A DNA stretch of 64,000 bases, from NCBI RefSeq assembly GCF_025766255.1, contig NW_026516718.1:62001-126000 (forward strand), in the 5' to 3' direction. The notes below the pieces were generated by a model. The model was not told the origin of the DNA. It did no database searches and worked only from the letters and a program-made list of their open reading frames with translations. This DNA comes from Zychaea mexicana. Lineage: Eukaryota; Mucoromycota; Mucoromycetes; Mucorales; Lichtheimiaceae. How positions within the stretch are numbered: the stretch's first letter is position 1; each line of letters starts with the position of its first letter. The position numbers were made by a program, and so were the translations under genes. Shown here in pieces: positions 11,708-24,382 of the stretch.

Positions 11708-13117
11708 ATGGCGTTCGCTCAACAACATAGACGACCTCAGCACCGGTACCGACGCAGCCCTTCTCTGGGCACTGACGACCTTATCAGCGACGATTATAGC
11801 AGCCAAGCTTTTGTAGCGCCTACCAGTCTCATTCTCTCGCCCAGAGCTGCTACTATTACTACTACTGCTGCTGCTGCTCCTCCTACAACTCAGCAACAGC
11901 AACCACCAGCTTCGTCCGACTCTGACAACGACTGGCACGTCATTAGCTCCGCTGCACCTTCTCGACGCTCGTCAACTGTTCCACGCCGTGATTCAGCGTC
12001 GTCTGCTCTTGACCCTTCTGATACCTCCTCTTCAGTACGCCAGTCTGATACCGAGTCTTTTTCTGACATTGACACTCTCACGTCATCAGTGCGTAATGTT
12101 GATGAGTTTACGACACTACCTGCTCATGACGGAACGGGCACTTTCCTAGACGAGCCTGGATACTTTTCTGACGGCACCAATCGTTCACAAGATGAAGCAG
12201 ACTCACCGTCTGCATTTGCTCGAGTTGTGCATCGTATGCTGGACAATCGAAGAGGTTCGAACAGTGGACAGCAGCAGCAACAGCAGCAACAGTTGGCTTG
12301 GCGTGCACAACCTAATGACTTTGCACCGGAATCAGCTAGTATGCCAAATATATTACTTCCTCACGGCGGGATAACAATACCGTCATTTGCTCTTAATACA
12401 CATCCAGACCAACAACAGACAATAGCACAACAACAACAACATAAAGAGCAACTACAGCAACAAAAGGAGGAAGGCGAGGAAGACCAAAAGAGCGACGAAT
12501 ACTCCCTGCCATCTTTCCGACCGACAGTACCAGCATTTCCCATAAACGATATACAGAGTCAAAGCGATACATCTGCAAGTCATAACACTAGTCTCAGCAA
12601 CGATGTTAAATTCACTAGAAGACGACGGCGTAATCTTGATAGGTACTTTGTTGCTACTAGCGCTGTCGTAGTTGCCGCTTTTGGGGTTAGCGAGGAAGAC
12701 GATAAGGGGGCGGGGGATGGAGTGGATGGGGTTAAGAGGACAGACTGGTTTATAGAGCTTATCATAGCATAATGGCTGGGGATAGATTGGGGGTGGGTTC
12801 GTGGAAGAGACAACAGGAGTCTCTAACCCGTATACGAAACATCCATATTTGTTAGCATCCCAAGTCATCACCCGGCCATCCCCGGCACAATAGCGTCAGC
12901 AGCTGTGCTATCGGCTATTTGGGATCAAATTCGCCGTATAACTACCAACCTGCTGGAAAACGATGCAAACACATCTGATACATTCACCAACCTCGTCTCT
13001 GAAGCTGCTCTAGAAGGATGTATGCCATTCGGGTCCCACTTACACATGGATTTTGGTGGTTCGTTTCTGTCAGCGTATCCCAGTAGAAAGAGAGTTGAAA
13101 CGTGGTATGGTGCGTAA
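11708..13117 (+). CDS. Unknown Gln/Ser-rich disordered protein
   Basis: I do not recognise the family. The favoured model has two exons, 11708-12642 and 12856-13117 (398 residues). The donor is AG|GTACTT; the acceptor TTGTTAG follows a CTAAC branch-like site; phases agree. Unspliced, the frame would end at 12772 (354 residues) with a hydrophobic FVATSAVVVAAFG segment. The N-terminal 300 residues are low complexity: Ala/Thr runs, poly-Gln (two tracts) and many Ser/Asp. An acidic-flanked SDNDWHVI near residue 77 matches the W-x-x-I core of Atg8-binding LIR motifs, a short motif that is often coincidental. A basic patch RRRRR precedes the splice site. The second exon adds a mildly hydrophobic helix (TIASAAVLSAIW) and a charged tail. 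The gene is credible; function unknown. Confidence 0.55.
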
Positions 13118-14125
13118 ACCACCTGGTGTTCCACAAGTCATCTGATAAGTCCACACATCTCTCCATCTCTCTCCCTCTCTCTCATAACAGTAAAAATGAT
13201 GATATCAATATATATTGTACACAACAGACCTTGTATAAAGTAAAATATACGGCTTTTTGCTTACGTACATCATTGGGGCTTTGCTGTCGCGCAGCCCTAC
13301 AAAGCATTACATTAGTATCTTACTATTATTGTTGTCATCCAACAACAATGCTCTGCTACAGCACATCATCGTTAAACCTGACACTTGTACACAAGTTGGT
13401 GGGGTTCATCCCGATTCTAATCCCCCTTACTTCTATTCCTCCATGATTTTCTCTAACCAAACAACAAAATGATGATCGTTTACGCCCGTTTCCAATTATT
13501 TTGCATTAGTGTTTATGCGTACGCGAAAAGCGTGGAGTACGGATCACTTCCCCCCACCTCTGATACATACGCTGTTAATTCGTGTCAGCATGTGGATATC
13601 ACGTTTAGCTGTGTGATTTATCAATTGTGTATCGTAAGAAAACATGCATATATACAAGAATTACGCAATAGGAAACTTTCTATAGTTCTCATCGATACTA
13701 ATTTGCAAATTATGACCCTTCATCTCTACCCTTGTACATTCGACTATAAGCTCACCAAGTTCATTTCCCTGCGGTCGCTTTGATAATGGAGTTGTACCGT
13801 AATACTCAATAAGTGTAACAAGAGTAATTGAGTAGTAGCAACCAAACATTGACAAATTTGGTGTCACATCGTACGTTCACCTGACCATTTTGCCCAACAA
13901 CACTCGTTGAGAGACCTGTCGCTCCTCGCTTTGAGATTTAAAAGCTCCCAACTATTACGTTCACAAGAAACCATGTGCTAATTCTTTATATGATGTAATG
14001 TAAATATGCAGTATGCGTAAGTGTCAATGGTGGTTGTTTCAGTTGGCGTGAGCATAAAGAAAAAAAAGCGAAAAGATATGTATGATGAACTAAAGGTACA
14101 GTTACAAAGTACATGAAGAGCAATT
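13118..14125. other. Intergenic between the disordered protein and DIM1
   Basis: It contains a CT-rich microsatellite around 13156-13186 and A+T-rich 3' flanking sequence. Short open frames are present but lack coding character. Confidence 0.5.
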
Positions 14126-15575
<1,450 letters not shown>

Positions 15576-15659
15576 CTAGCGTTTCGGTCTCGTTGGCTTA
15601 ATCATCTCTTTTTCTTGTAATTTTCCCCTCTCAACGTTTTTTTTTTCTGAAGTCCCATT

Positions 15660-16134
15660 ATGACACCATCGGCCATTGACTGCTTTTCAGCAAGCAAGAA
15701 ACGAAAAAACGACGAAGTGACAGACCTGGTAAGCATCCCTTCTGGACTGATGCCCTTTTGATATACCATGCGGATGCCTTTTTCTTATTGTTGTTCTTAA
15801 TTGTTGTTGTTAGAAAACTGCCGCCGACGCCATTATCAACAACGACAGCAACACAGCCAAACGCCAAAATAATCCAGCAACACAGCCAATTCAGACGGGT
15901 GGACTACAACAACCAGTGTTCACAGAATCATACTTTATGCCAAACCAATCACAACTGCCACCAAGATCAACGACGCCTCCTCTCAGTATGACACTTGCAC
16001 ACTACAATGCAAACTCTCAAAGTTACGCAACGTCGGTTGTCAGGTCCGCAGAGGAACAATCGACCGCCGTATGCTCAGGAATGACTCCCGTATATCGACC
16101 AGCAGCCGAACGATGGGGTTCTTCTTTTCTTTAA
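15660..16134 (+). CDS. Small unknown hydrophilic protein
   Basis: Two exons, 15660-15728 and 15814-16134, joined by a GTAAGC donor and a TTGTTGTTAG acceptor in phase 0, giving 129 residues. The N-terminus has a basic cluster (SASKKRKNDE) that could be a nuclear localisation signal. The rest is rich in Asn, Gln, Ser and Thr with no predicted domain, and ends PVYRPAAERWGSSFL. A good TATA box, clean splice sites and a pyrimidine-rich leader support a real gene. It is convergent with the next gene, 94 bp apart. Function unknown; a nuclear or regulatory role is only a guess. Confidence 0.55.
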
Positions 16135-16228
16135 GTTCTTGTTCATTTTTTCTTTCAATTAGCTCAGCATTGTCATATTCTTCAGTATTTTCCATCTTGT
16201 TTGTTGATTTCTTTTTGTTCTTTTTTTT

Positions 16229-18424
16229 TTATTGTGGTTCATTTTTATGCGTCGACAAATCATCGTCATCGTCAAAAAGCCAGCCCCCTTCTGTGCTAGT
16301 AGACCGTCTCTGATTGTTGCAATAAAGCGCACTTCGTCGTCGACCGCGCCGCCGCATATTACGTTGGTGGTCCAAATAGTCCATGTTGATATAATACGCC
16401 CGTAAGACCTCCTGAAGTTCGAACAATCGATTCTCAAGCTGCGCCGCCTTTGCCGCTGTATCACGCTGTTCACGTTGAAGCTGTTCCACTAGCATAGTGA
16501 GACCCTCAACGCGATCCTGCGGCGCAGAGGAATGTAGGCTGGGATTGCTGGTGTTTGAGAGCTGGTCAGAGCGATAGTCTCGATCCCATGGACCGTGGAA
16601 ACGTGAACTTTCTTCGTCAGCTTGCTGTTGTTGTTGCTGTTGTGCCATGGCTGCCGGAGCAGGCATCAGAAGGATGGCATTATGCTGAACAACAGGCGAG
16701 TCTTTAATGTTACTAGCGCTGTCTGATTTTGCGGGTGCGGCAATGTCGTCCAAGAGAAGTTGGCTTGGTTGCGAGCGTCGGAAATACCGTTGAAAATTAT
16801 AGAGTTTGCTAGTGTTATTTTCATTGTTGTCGTTGTTGTGGTTGTTGTCCACCCGGCTATTCCTTCGGTGCTCCTTGATTTTCTCCACTCCGCGGATCGT
16901 GACCATTGGGAGCTGATGGACCACACCGAACGGAGCGATCCGGGTCATACCGAACAAGAGAATGTAAAGTATCGTCAGCAAAGTGCTGCAACCACCCGCA
17001 AGAGCAAGCGCTGATAAAAGGGTATGCTGCCGCTGTTCTGTCTATGAATGATCATTGGTATTATTGCTCTGAGAATGATCGTGTGATAAAAGGAGAAGGA
17101 CAGATTAAGCTACGAGGATAGTACCTGCACTGCTAAGCTTGCCTTGGCCATTTGGAGGTTGAAGAGGCCATCATATTCCTAAGAGATGATTCCAATTGGG
17201 GTATTAAATCATGTTTGTTACACATGCATGATGGAAAATAATACTCCTTACGCCTCTTGTGAGATTTTCATCGTTACGCTGTAAGTCCCAATCTAACTGA
17301 CTGGTTTCCAATGTAGGAATATCTACATAAGTAGGAGCCTGTTTTTGCAAATTTAGAACAAGCTATTGTTGCTCAATGCTTACGACATGTAGATGAAGCA
17401 ATAGGCAAACTTACGAAACCTATTAATGACAGCGAGTCCTTGGGGCGGATGGCGCGGTAGAGAGTGGGTGTAAAAAATACAGTCGTCGTCGTATTTACAG
17501 AGGTAGAAGATCGTGCATTGCCAAGGACCATGTCTCTAGATACTTGTTTCTACAAGGTTGCAAAATGTATGGTATGATCAGTTTAAAAATCCAGCCCCCT
17601 TTATTGTTTCGATCGTCAGCATGTTCTTCTTTCTTTACCTGCTGCGGTACCATATTTTCAGGATCTGGTGGATCCCATCGGCTGAAGCCGGGGTTGTACA
17701 ACTCCATTGTGATCGAAGGGACTGAAAGCGAAACAGCTGTAACATTTTCGAGGGCATCAATCTTCCAATATATGTCGATGCGTCTGATATCGGTTGTCAT
17801 AGGATCGTAGTCTTCGACGACACCGTATTTAAATGCGCTGTTTGATTGAAAGAGATAGCATCTGGATGGATCGCCTCCGGGCTCTCCGATCATTATGTAG
17901 CGGTAAGGGTCGGGAATGGTCCAGCTTGTCCAATTCATGAACATAAGATCGATTCTGTGGACTGTCATTGTGCTGTTTTGTACGCACATTTCGATTTGTG
18001 GAATAGGGTAGCTTTCTGCCATATCTTCCCGAGATATTCGTAGTAAAGGTTTGTCATATGTAATCTACGGAGGAAGAAAATTAAATAAAGAGAACAAACA
18101 CCGCTCATCACTGCGATCAGCAGCAGCAGCAGCATGACTTGCAAGAGTAGATAAATACCTGATTTATCAAGTAGCCGCAATATACAGCAAACAGAATTGC
18201 AAATATCAAGGCAGATATTACACGGACATAGGCAAATGTGGTTGTCTCTAAAGGCTACAAGATAGATTAATAAGCGTCGTTGATACTGAGCGGTATATGC
18301 GATGATTTTGGTGGGAGAGCATCATTTGGGACACAGTTTTTTCGTGTCATGATGGAGCCAACGTGCGTGTGGGCCCTACTGTGCAATTTACCCGTCTATG
18401 AAAAGCTTCGAAAATGAAATGCAT
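16229..18424 (-). CDS. Unknown two-pass membrane protein with coiled-coil tail
   Basis: Seven exons: 18424-18392, 18254-18159, 18064-17639, 17549-17415, 17338-17252, 17178-17125 and 17041-16229; 547 residues with consistent phases and clean splice sites. Layout: a short N-terminus, a first membrane span near residues 19-43 (VRVISALIFAILFAVYCGYL), then about 240 residues likely outside the cytosol. That part has several N-glycosylation sequons (NST, NWT, NVT, NTT) and two Cys (EMCVQNS, SRCYLF). A second span follows near 284-308 (LLSALALAGGCSTLLTILYI), then a long cytosolic tail with Asn/Asp repeats, poly-Gln, a coiled coil (VEQLQREQRDTAAKAAQLEN) and an acidic end. Family not recognised. The topology resembles P2X or ENaC-like channels, but their conserved motifs are absent. 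Probably a surface or secretory-pathway protein. Confidence 0.75.
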
Positions 18425-20705
18425 CGCGTTGAACCAAAAAAAAGAAGAATACAAAAATGCGGAAACAGATGGAAAATTCCATCTGTCGAGCTTTTATACC
18501 AAGCAAAGGGACAAAAAAGGTTTGCACCAACGCGCTCAATCCGGCTGAGCGTGCATTCAAAACTTTAAACAGTCATGTGCTACAGCAAGGACTTAATGGG
18601 TGCCCAGGTTGTCACACATGAACTAAATATGCAAACCACCTACTTTCCTCCCACTTCTCTCTCTTTCTCCCAATCTTGCGGTAGACCAGAAAAGTCATTC
18701 TGAAATTTTCACGCCAAAAAAGGCATCTATTCGTTCACTAAAACCTTTTAACCGAACCCTTTTTAAGGGGGTGGGGAATAAGAGAATACCAGTCTAACAA
18801 GTTTCTCGCTGGTTTTCTTTCTGTGATGTTCGAGCGATGACTGAGCATATTAAGAGAATGCTAGTAGGGCCGATATCCTTGCAAATAGAATGAGTGGTGT
18901 ACGCCAAGACAAGTCGATCTAAGCCGACATGCAAAGCAAACAAACGTATCATGAGACAGACACGATTGGACAGACGGATCCAGTAGGGTCTATCCAAGAT
19001 TTTACATTGTTGTTATTGGTGTGGTGCATTTCTGCTGCATACGTGGCATGGTCAAGCTTTCTCCTTTCCTCCCGTCCATAGGTAGTCAAGAGAAGAGGAT
19101 CGGATCTTTTGAGATGACAAACCACATCTCAAAGCAAGTTACAACGTATCGATATCTCTGGTTAGACCGTTCATTTTTTTTGCTACGTTGCAAAGCCTTC
19201 CTCCCGGTATCACAGAACGATTTATACTACCATTGATGACAGCTTTTTTGCCAAGAGTCAAAAAAAGCTTTTCCGATATGGAACAACCGCCACAACACAT
19301 CGTATCATCATGATTATACCCACAATCTTTAATAAGCTCCAAGATTTCCAAAAACAGGTGTAAATGACATTCTATGAGTAACTGTATCAGTGCGTCGCAC
19401 TTGCTGTTGGTTGGTGTTACATCGTCTTGGGTCTTGCAGACTGTGTAATTAATTTGGCATCTATACAGACTGGGCAAACAACAACAGCAACGGATATACG
19501 GGTCCAGACTTCTTTTCTCTATAGCATTTACTCGCACATGTCATGTCCTTTGTATATCTTTTACATTCTATGATATACGCTAGCCACATGCATGGTCAAA
19601 GTTCAAATATGAGCAAATCTTGTGATTTGCAAAAGAATCATAAAACGTGGAAGACAAGAAAGCATGACTTATTCATGAGAGTAGCACTTTGAAACTCGTT
19701 ACACGACGATTATAACATAAACTATGCTTATATGATATTACGGTTGCCAACAAGACGCCACCCTAAGAAGAATATGTATCTATGCCTATACATCCTCATT
19801 TGACTGGTAACCAAGAATCGACAAGTACGTTATGAAAGTGTATCTTGAGTCAGTCGGTAAGACGTACACCATTTTTATACTCGATGTATTCAATAACAAC
19901 TTTTTCGTCTAGATGATGCAGATACATAAATAAATTAATGAAAATTGACTGGGATAATGCGAACCCAATATCGGCTAAGTACCGATTGCTCGGAACCCTC
20001 AGCCACAATTAAACACAGAAACATTCCAAGAAAAGAACTTGTACATGTTATTTGTCGGATGATACATACTCTAACGTTTATTATATCTCGATAAACATTT
20101 CTAGTGTATATTAAAATAGAGTGCCTCACAGGTGTGGCATTGTTGCTATTGTTGGAAAAAAAATGTAAGGGCGCTTATTCGATGAGTCTCGGACTTATAC
20201 TCCAGATAAGTATAGATTCCAAATTCTACCGCAGCACTGACATAGAATCATATACATGATACATATGAATGTGATTAAGCCGTCTTTGAGCTAAATGTAC
20301 GCCTCCTAATATTTACATTTCAAAGCTTAATAGCTATAGAGTTTGCTGGCGCAAACTCGACGCTGCTGGAGAGGATTATAAAACGCAACAAGTTCACTTT
20401 GACACATATACGTTAAATGAAAAGGTTGAATTTAGGCACTCTTTAACCTTGCACTGCGAAGTTCCTTTACCAACCATTTTATCGCCTCTACGTATATGTC
20501 TAAACCTTCAATCCATCTCACAGCGCATCTATGCAAAGTTGTAAAAAAGCATGCCTGATATTTTATCAGCGCTACCATCAGATAGATCTCCATCTGACAA
20601 CGCTCATTTAAGCACAGGGGATCGACGAGGGCACTCAACTTTTACCATTGCTCAGACAATCTCCACGCTTGATATCAGTCTCACTTAACAACGACAAGTA
20701 CACCG
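18425..20705. other. Gene-poor interval
   Basis: It holds the upstream region of the two-pass membrane protein gene, then A+T-rich sequence without an intact gene. A 132-codon open frame on the - strand at 19139-19537 has leucine-rich, slightly protein-like sequence (ALIQLLIECHLHLFLEILEL) but no start context, splice structure or recognised domain; it may belong to the decayed material to the right. Confidence 0.45.
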
Positions 20706-21674
20706 GTGTATAAGTTACTACAAGCAACTGCTGAACTTTGTCTAAACCTCCAAACAATCTCTCATATAAGAGTAAGTGGCATATATGGTTCGGATTATTT
20801 GCAACTATGCATCACACTCAAGGACAGCCGCCTCCTCGTGACATCAAGAAAATTGAGTTACACAGTGCTTGACAAAATGGATCGTCGAGCAATGGATCTC
20901 ATAACTCGTTGGAAGATTTCAAGCTAAATTCACTTAAAGTGGCAATGGAGGGCACCGACCGCTCGATCTATTCGCACCCCTTGGTGCTGGCCCGCTATCG
21001 ACTCTTCTACTACACTTCTTCGGTTGACATAGCGTACGATCTGAGACGATTGCAAGGCTCATTACAGCTTGTCCTTCTCTCCATAACGTTGGTCTTGAAG
21101 GCATCTATCTCTGAGATCCCCGAATCTTTGACGCGTTGGCATCACTAAGGTGCATGCAAAGTCTATTGATAGGCCAACATTACGGCGATTATTTCACCCG
21201 CACTGATATACCTAAAGAGATAAACGACGACCGCGGTGGCAGCAATGATGGCAACATAATTTGTCTGGCAAGTTGGTGAGCACTTATCTTTGATCGCGCT
21301 GTTAATCTGGTGAAGTTCTCTTATTCCTTCATCCATTTCAACTCTAATGCTACTGGAGGCAAATTTTTAACCAAGTAGCTCGCAGCATACATTGCGACTT
21401 CGGGCGTCATTAAGTGGGTCTATCTCCAGCTGTTTTTCAAAGCAGCGATCAACTGAAGGCCATGCTAGAGTTTTTTTTAAAAGGCAGTGAAGCATTACAA
21501 AAACTATCTATTACGCTGAACTCGGGACATGAAGATGGCCCCAACATGAGCATCGTCACTTCCTCCACCAGCGGCTCTGCAGGCGTTATAACTGAAAGCC
21601 TGCTTAGCGAACGCGTAGTACACTGCGGTAACTTTAGATGCTACACTCGCAAAAGGTCGATGCCCGAGGATTAA
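20706..21674 (+). pseudogene. Decayed leucine-rich (possibly F-box/LRR-like) gene
   Basis: Three + strand blocks in different frames have the spacing and composition of leucine-rich F-box proteins that are abundant in Mucoromycota. 20706-20927 contains ELCLNLQTISHIRVSG. 20909-21148 contains FKLNSLKVAMEGTD. 21414-21674 contains KGSEALQKLSITLNSG. Between 21150 and 21410 a further frame is open with one stop. No splice signals join the blocks into one frame, so I read this as a gene broken by frameshifts and stops. The family assignment rests on pattern only. Confidence 0.35.
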
Positions 21675-22375
21675 AGGAGGAGACAGCTATAATGATGAAG
21701 ATAACATTGTGATTAGAAAATCACACAGGCAAAAAAAAAATGAGGGTGAATTTGATGGCTTTTTTCTAGCAAGCACTGTTATGTAATCGCCAATACAGTA
21801 ATATAAACGCAAAATATTTATCTGTAATTGCATGTTCATCGAATAAACAATGAAGTATTTTCAGTACAACTTTTTTGCTTTGTTCTGGGGTCAAAGGGGA
21901 ACAAACTTGGTCGATTATCTAGTGAACACGCTCATTGCTTTACGCTTTGCATGTCTAACAGAACCATTCAGAATACACCCCATAGAGCATGCTTCCCGTC
22001 ATCGTTACCAGTTAACCCTTCTTTTTTGCTCCTCCCAGCTAGCATTTTTGTCTAAACGCAAGACATGAAGTTGGGACTATGAAATATTGATCGCTGGGTT
22101 GACAGTGGTATATGTACATAATAAGGGGTATGTGAAGTCTTCTCTCTATTGAGAAGGAAAACAAAACCATCGTAGTTAGAGATCGAATCAGACAAGCTTT
22201 CAAGCTCCCTTCACAACTAGTTAATCTTTAGAATTTTACCCTTCTTACTAACCTTCGAGTATATGTATATGAAAGGGAATATAAGGCGATCTCTGGAAAC
22301 AGGGTTATCTTCTCCTACTGATAATGCTTACTCTCCCTTTTCTTTGAATGGGTTTGCTTTGGCCATTTTGTTCCT
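21675..22375. other. Intergenic, 3' side of NEP1R1
   Basis: A+T-rich sequence with short open frames only. No recognisable gene or repeat. Confidence 0.5.
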
Positions 22376-23293
22376 TCAGGTGACTTTTTGTTTCGCTTGT
22401 CGAGCTCGTTTTCTGGCATAGTACTGCCTCCGATAAGCCTCAAAACCTTGTTGAATCTCGATGGGTATTCTGCGATAGAAGCTTAGCACTCCAGACTCGC
22501 CACGCCTGTTGAATTGTAAGTTGAAGGAACGCAGTGTACGATTACAATGTGGGATAAATCTACACAGTTGCTTTTCCGATCAGTACCGCATATACATCTA
22601 TAAACACCTCCCCTATTTCTCAAGACACATACTCTCCAGCAAATACAATCTTTTCAGAATAGATTCCTGATCGATAAATGAACACTAAGCTTCCTGCTGC
22701 CACTAATAGTGCCGTAGTATTTAGCAAGTGTACAACGAAATCCTAAATAATTTATGCATCGAGTACACAAAAGTTGGGGCCAAGGGGCAGTTAGTAAGTA
22801 AGAAAATTGAAATCATCATTTGCCGACAAATTAATGGCAGTAGTCAACTCTAGCTTGCTCGTCTTCGTCGTAGTCCAATAATACTCTACCTTGCTGGGAA
22901 CAAGAAAAACGACATAGAAAAAGTACACAAGTAGCACTATAATCCCTGCTAGCAGTGCTATCCGCCAGCAAGCCCAACATAAAAAAAAGGAAAGCGAATG
23001 AGCTTGACAAGAGGATTATAACAATGCACTAAGCTAAATCACTGGTTGCTTGCTGTTGTATTACCTTCGTATTTTCGTTTCCGTCGTTGTAAGCGAGTCA
23101 TGTTTCCCCGCAATCGTTCTTCAAATATAACTAAATCTCTGTAGGTTGCCTGATCGGCATGCAATGATTGTCTGCTACTTGCTTCCATGCTTTCCGAAGT
23201 TAAGTGTGCTGAAGAAGGAATAAAGGGAAAAGGGTTCGGCGGTGCAGAGCTAACCGGTAAAACTCCGTCGACTGCCACACTGTTCATCGTCAT
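22376..23293 (-). CDS. SPO7: Spo7/NEP1R1-like nuclear envelope phosphatase regulatory subunit
   Basis: Regulatory partner of the Nem1/CTDNEP1 phosphatase that dephosphorylates lipin (Pah1) at the ER and nuclear envelope, steering phosphatidate to diacylglycerol. Exons: 23293-23065, 22957-22890, 22742-22633 and 22559-22376; 196 residues, phases consistent. Conserved parts: YRDLVIFEERLRGNMTRLQ before the first span, the first span (LAGIIVLLVYFFYVVFLVP), the second span (LNTTALLVAAGSLVFIYRSG), and a C-terminal basic part (FNRRGESGVLSFYRRIPIEI, then QGFEAYRRQYYARKRARQA) typical of fungal Spo7. The boundary after FLVPSK is the least sure; a short extension (VEYYWTTT...) could be retained. With DGAT1 about 1 kb away, two steps of triacylglycerol synthesis control lie close together. 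Confidence 0.8.
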
Positions 23294-23897
23294 AACAGCA
23301 TCCTAGTCTCATTGAATTGGTTCCATAGCTTACAAGTAAATTTTCGTATTTACTGTTCTCTCGTCCCGGGGTAAAACCTAGTATAATGACGGCACTCTGT
23401 GCGCGCAACTACAGTACTTGGCCTTCCAATAGCAGGTCCACTTGTAATGTATTCAACTTGTTGAAAACGCATCTACGTCCGACCCTACTTGATACTATGG
23501 CATCAGTGACCGTACAGTTCGCAAATCAGCTGACAAAGGACAGGGTGTAGTTGGTAAACATGATATATCGATGTTCTCTGACAGCTGAATCTAGAGATCT
23601 ATTTACAAAATGGCATGTGCAAAAGGTAAAAACAGGCGGCCCCTGCACTTCACTTGCCGAAATTACGGATCAACATAAGTTGATCATGCCTGTACTATGA
23701 TAATTTGCGGTATGTGCATATGAAGACTAGTAAACACGAGCAGTAATATGCTTTTATTGCAAAAGAAGTATCACAAATGTTTTTTTTCTCCAAGTCGGGT
23801 GTCTACAATTTGTTTCTAAATAGAAAAAGAGAGAAAGGAGGGGGGAGGGAGAGAAGTATAGTATGTACAAGACAAAGTTCGCAGTTGCTTATTAGCT
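23294..23897. other. Intergenic between SPO7 and SDHAF4
   Basis: About 600 nt with no coding frame of note. A GAGA-rich stretch lies at about 23825-23853 near the 3' end of SDHAF4. Confidence 0.5.
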
Positions 23898-24179
23898 CTA
23901 GAAGTCAGTCACTCGGCTGCCAAAGCTCCAGTCACCGTGTCGCAGAGGCTCCTGCTTGGGTCCATTGACTTCTCCAGTTTTGGGATTGACATGGCCTTCG
24001 AATTCAGGAGCAACCTGTGGGACGGCATCGTCATGAAGGGCGCCTTCCGATTGCATATCGGTTTCCTGCTTTTTTCGGATCAGGTCGAGCATCTCCTCTT
24101 GCTGCTTTTTGTTGCCCAGCGGCATTGGGCCGGGCCGGTTGAAGGAAGTGTAAGTACGGACAATAGAACGGCGAAGCAT
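23898..24179 (-). CDS. SDH8: Succinate dehydrogenase assembly factor 4 (Sdh8/SDHAF4)
   Basis: A mitochondrial chaperone of the flavinylated succinate dehydrogenase subunit before complex II assembly. Single exon, 93 residues. The N-terminus (MLRRSIVRTYTSFNR) is a basic, Ser/Thr-containing presequence. The C-terminus carries the DUF1674 signature: the VNPKTGEVNGPKQEPLRHGD stretch followed by WSFGSRVTDF, equivalent to the GPEPTRYGDWERKGRCVDF-type end of known members. Length fits the family. It is transcribed divergently from DGAT1, with 203 bp between start codons, so the two probably share a promoter region. Confidence 0.92.
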   Translation of the reverse strand: MLRRSIVRTYTSFNRPGPMPLGNKKQQEEMLDLIRKKQETDMQSEGALHDDAVPQVAPEFEGHVNPKTGEVNGPKQEPLRHGDWSFGSRVTDF

Positions 24180-24382
24180 ATGAAAATTAGTAGTATAACA
24201 AAGCGAGTGAGTGAAAAGTAAAAAAGACGTTTTTGGTGTGTGACAAATCTGCGCTGTTTCTATATGAAACGCATGCGCTCACGGCACGCGCATTTTTCTT
24301 TTTGGGTAACCCAACAGCGACCATTGTCCTCTTTCCTTCCACTTCCTATCTTCCTCTTTTTATTTTTTTTGTTCTCGGTGAG
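24180..24382. promoter_or_regulatory. Short bidirectional promoter, SDHAF4 / DGAT1
   Basis: 203 bp separate the two divergent start codons. The gap contains a GC-richer patch (CATGCGCTCACGGCACGCGC near 24270-24289) and a long pyrimidine tract just before the DGAT1 ATG. No clear TATA box was seen on either strand. Confidence 0.55.

Noticed and set aside
17495..17640. Retention of intron sequence in the two-pass membrane protein
   Set aside because: The unspliced frame is open, but splicing to 17549 gives a better donor/acceptor pair and keeps phase through four further exons.
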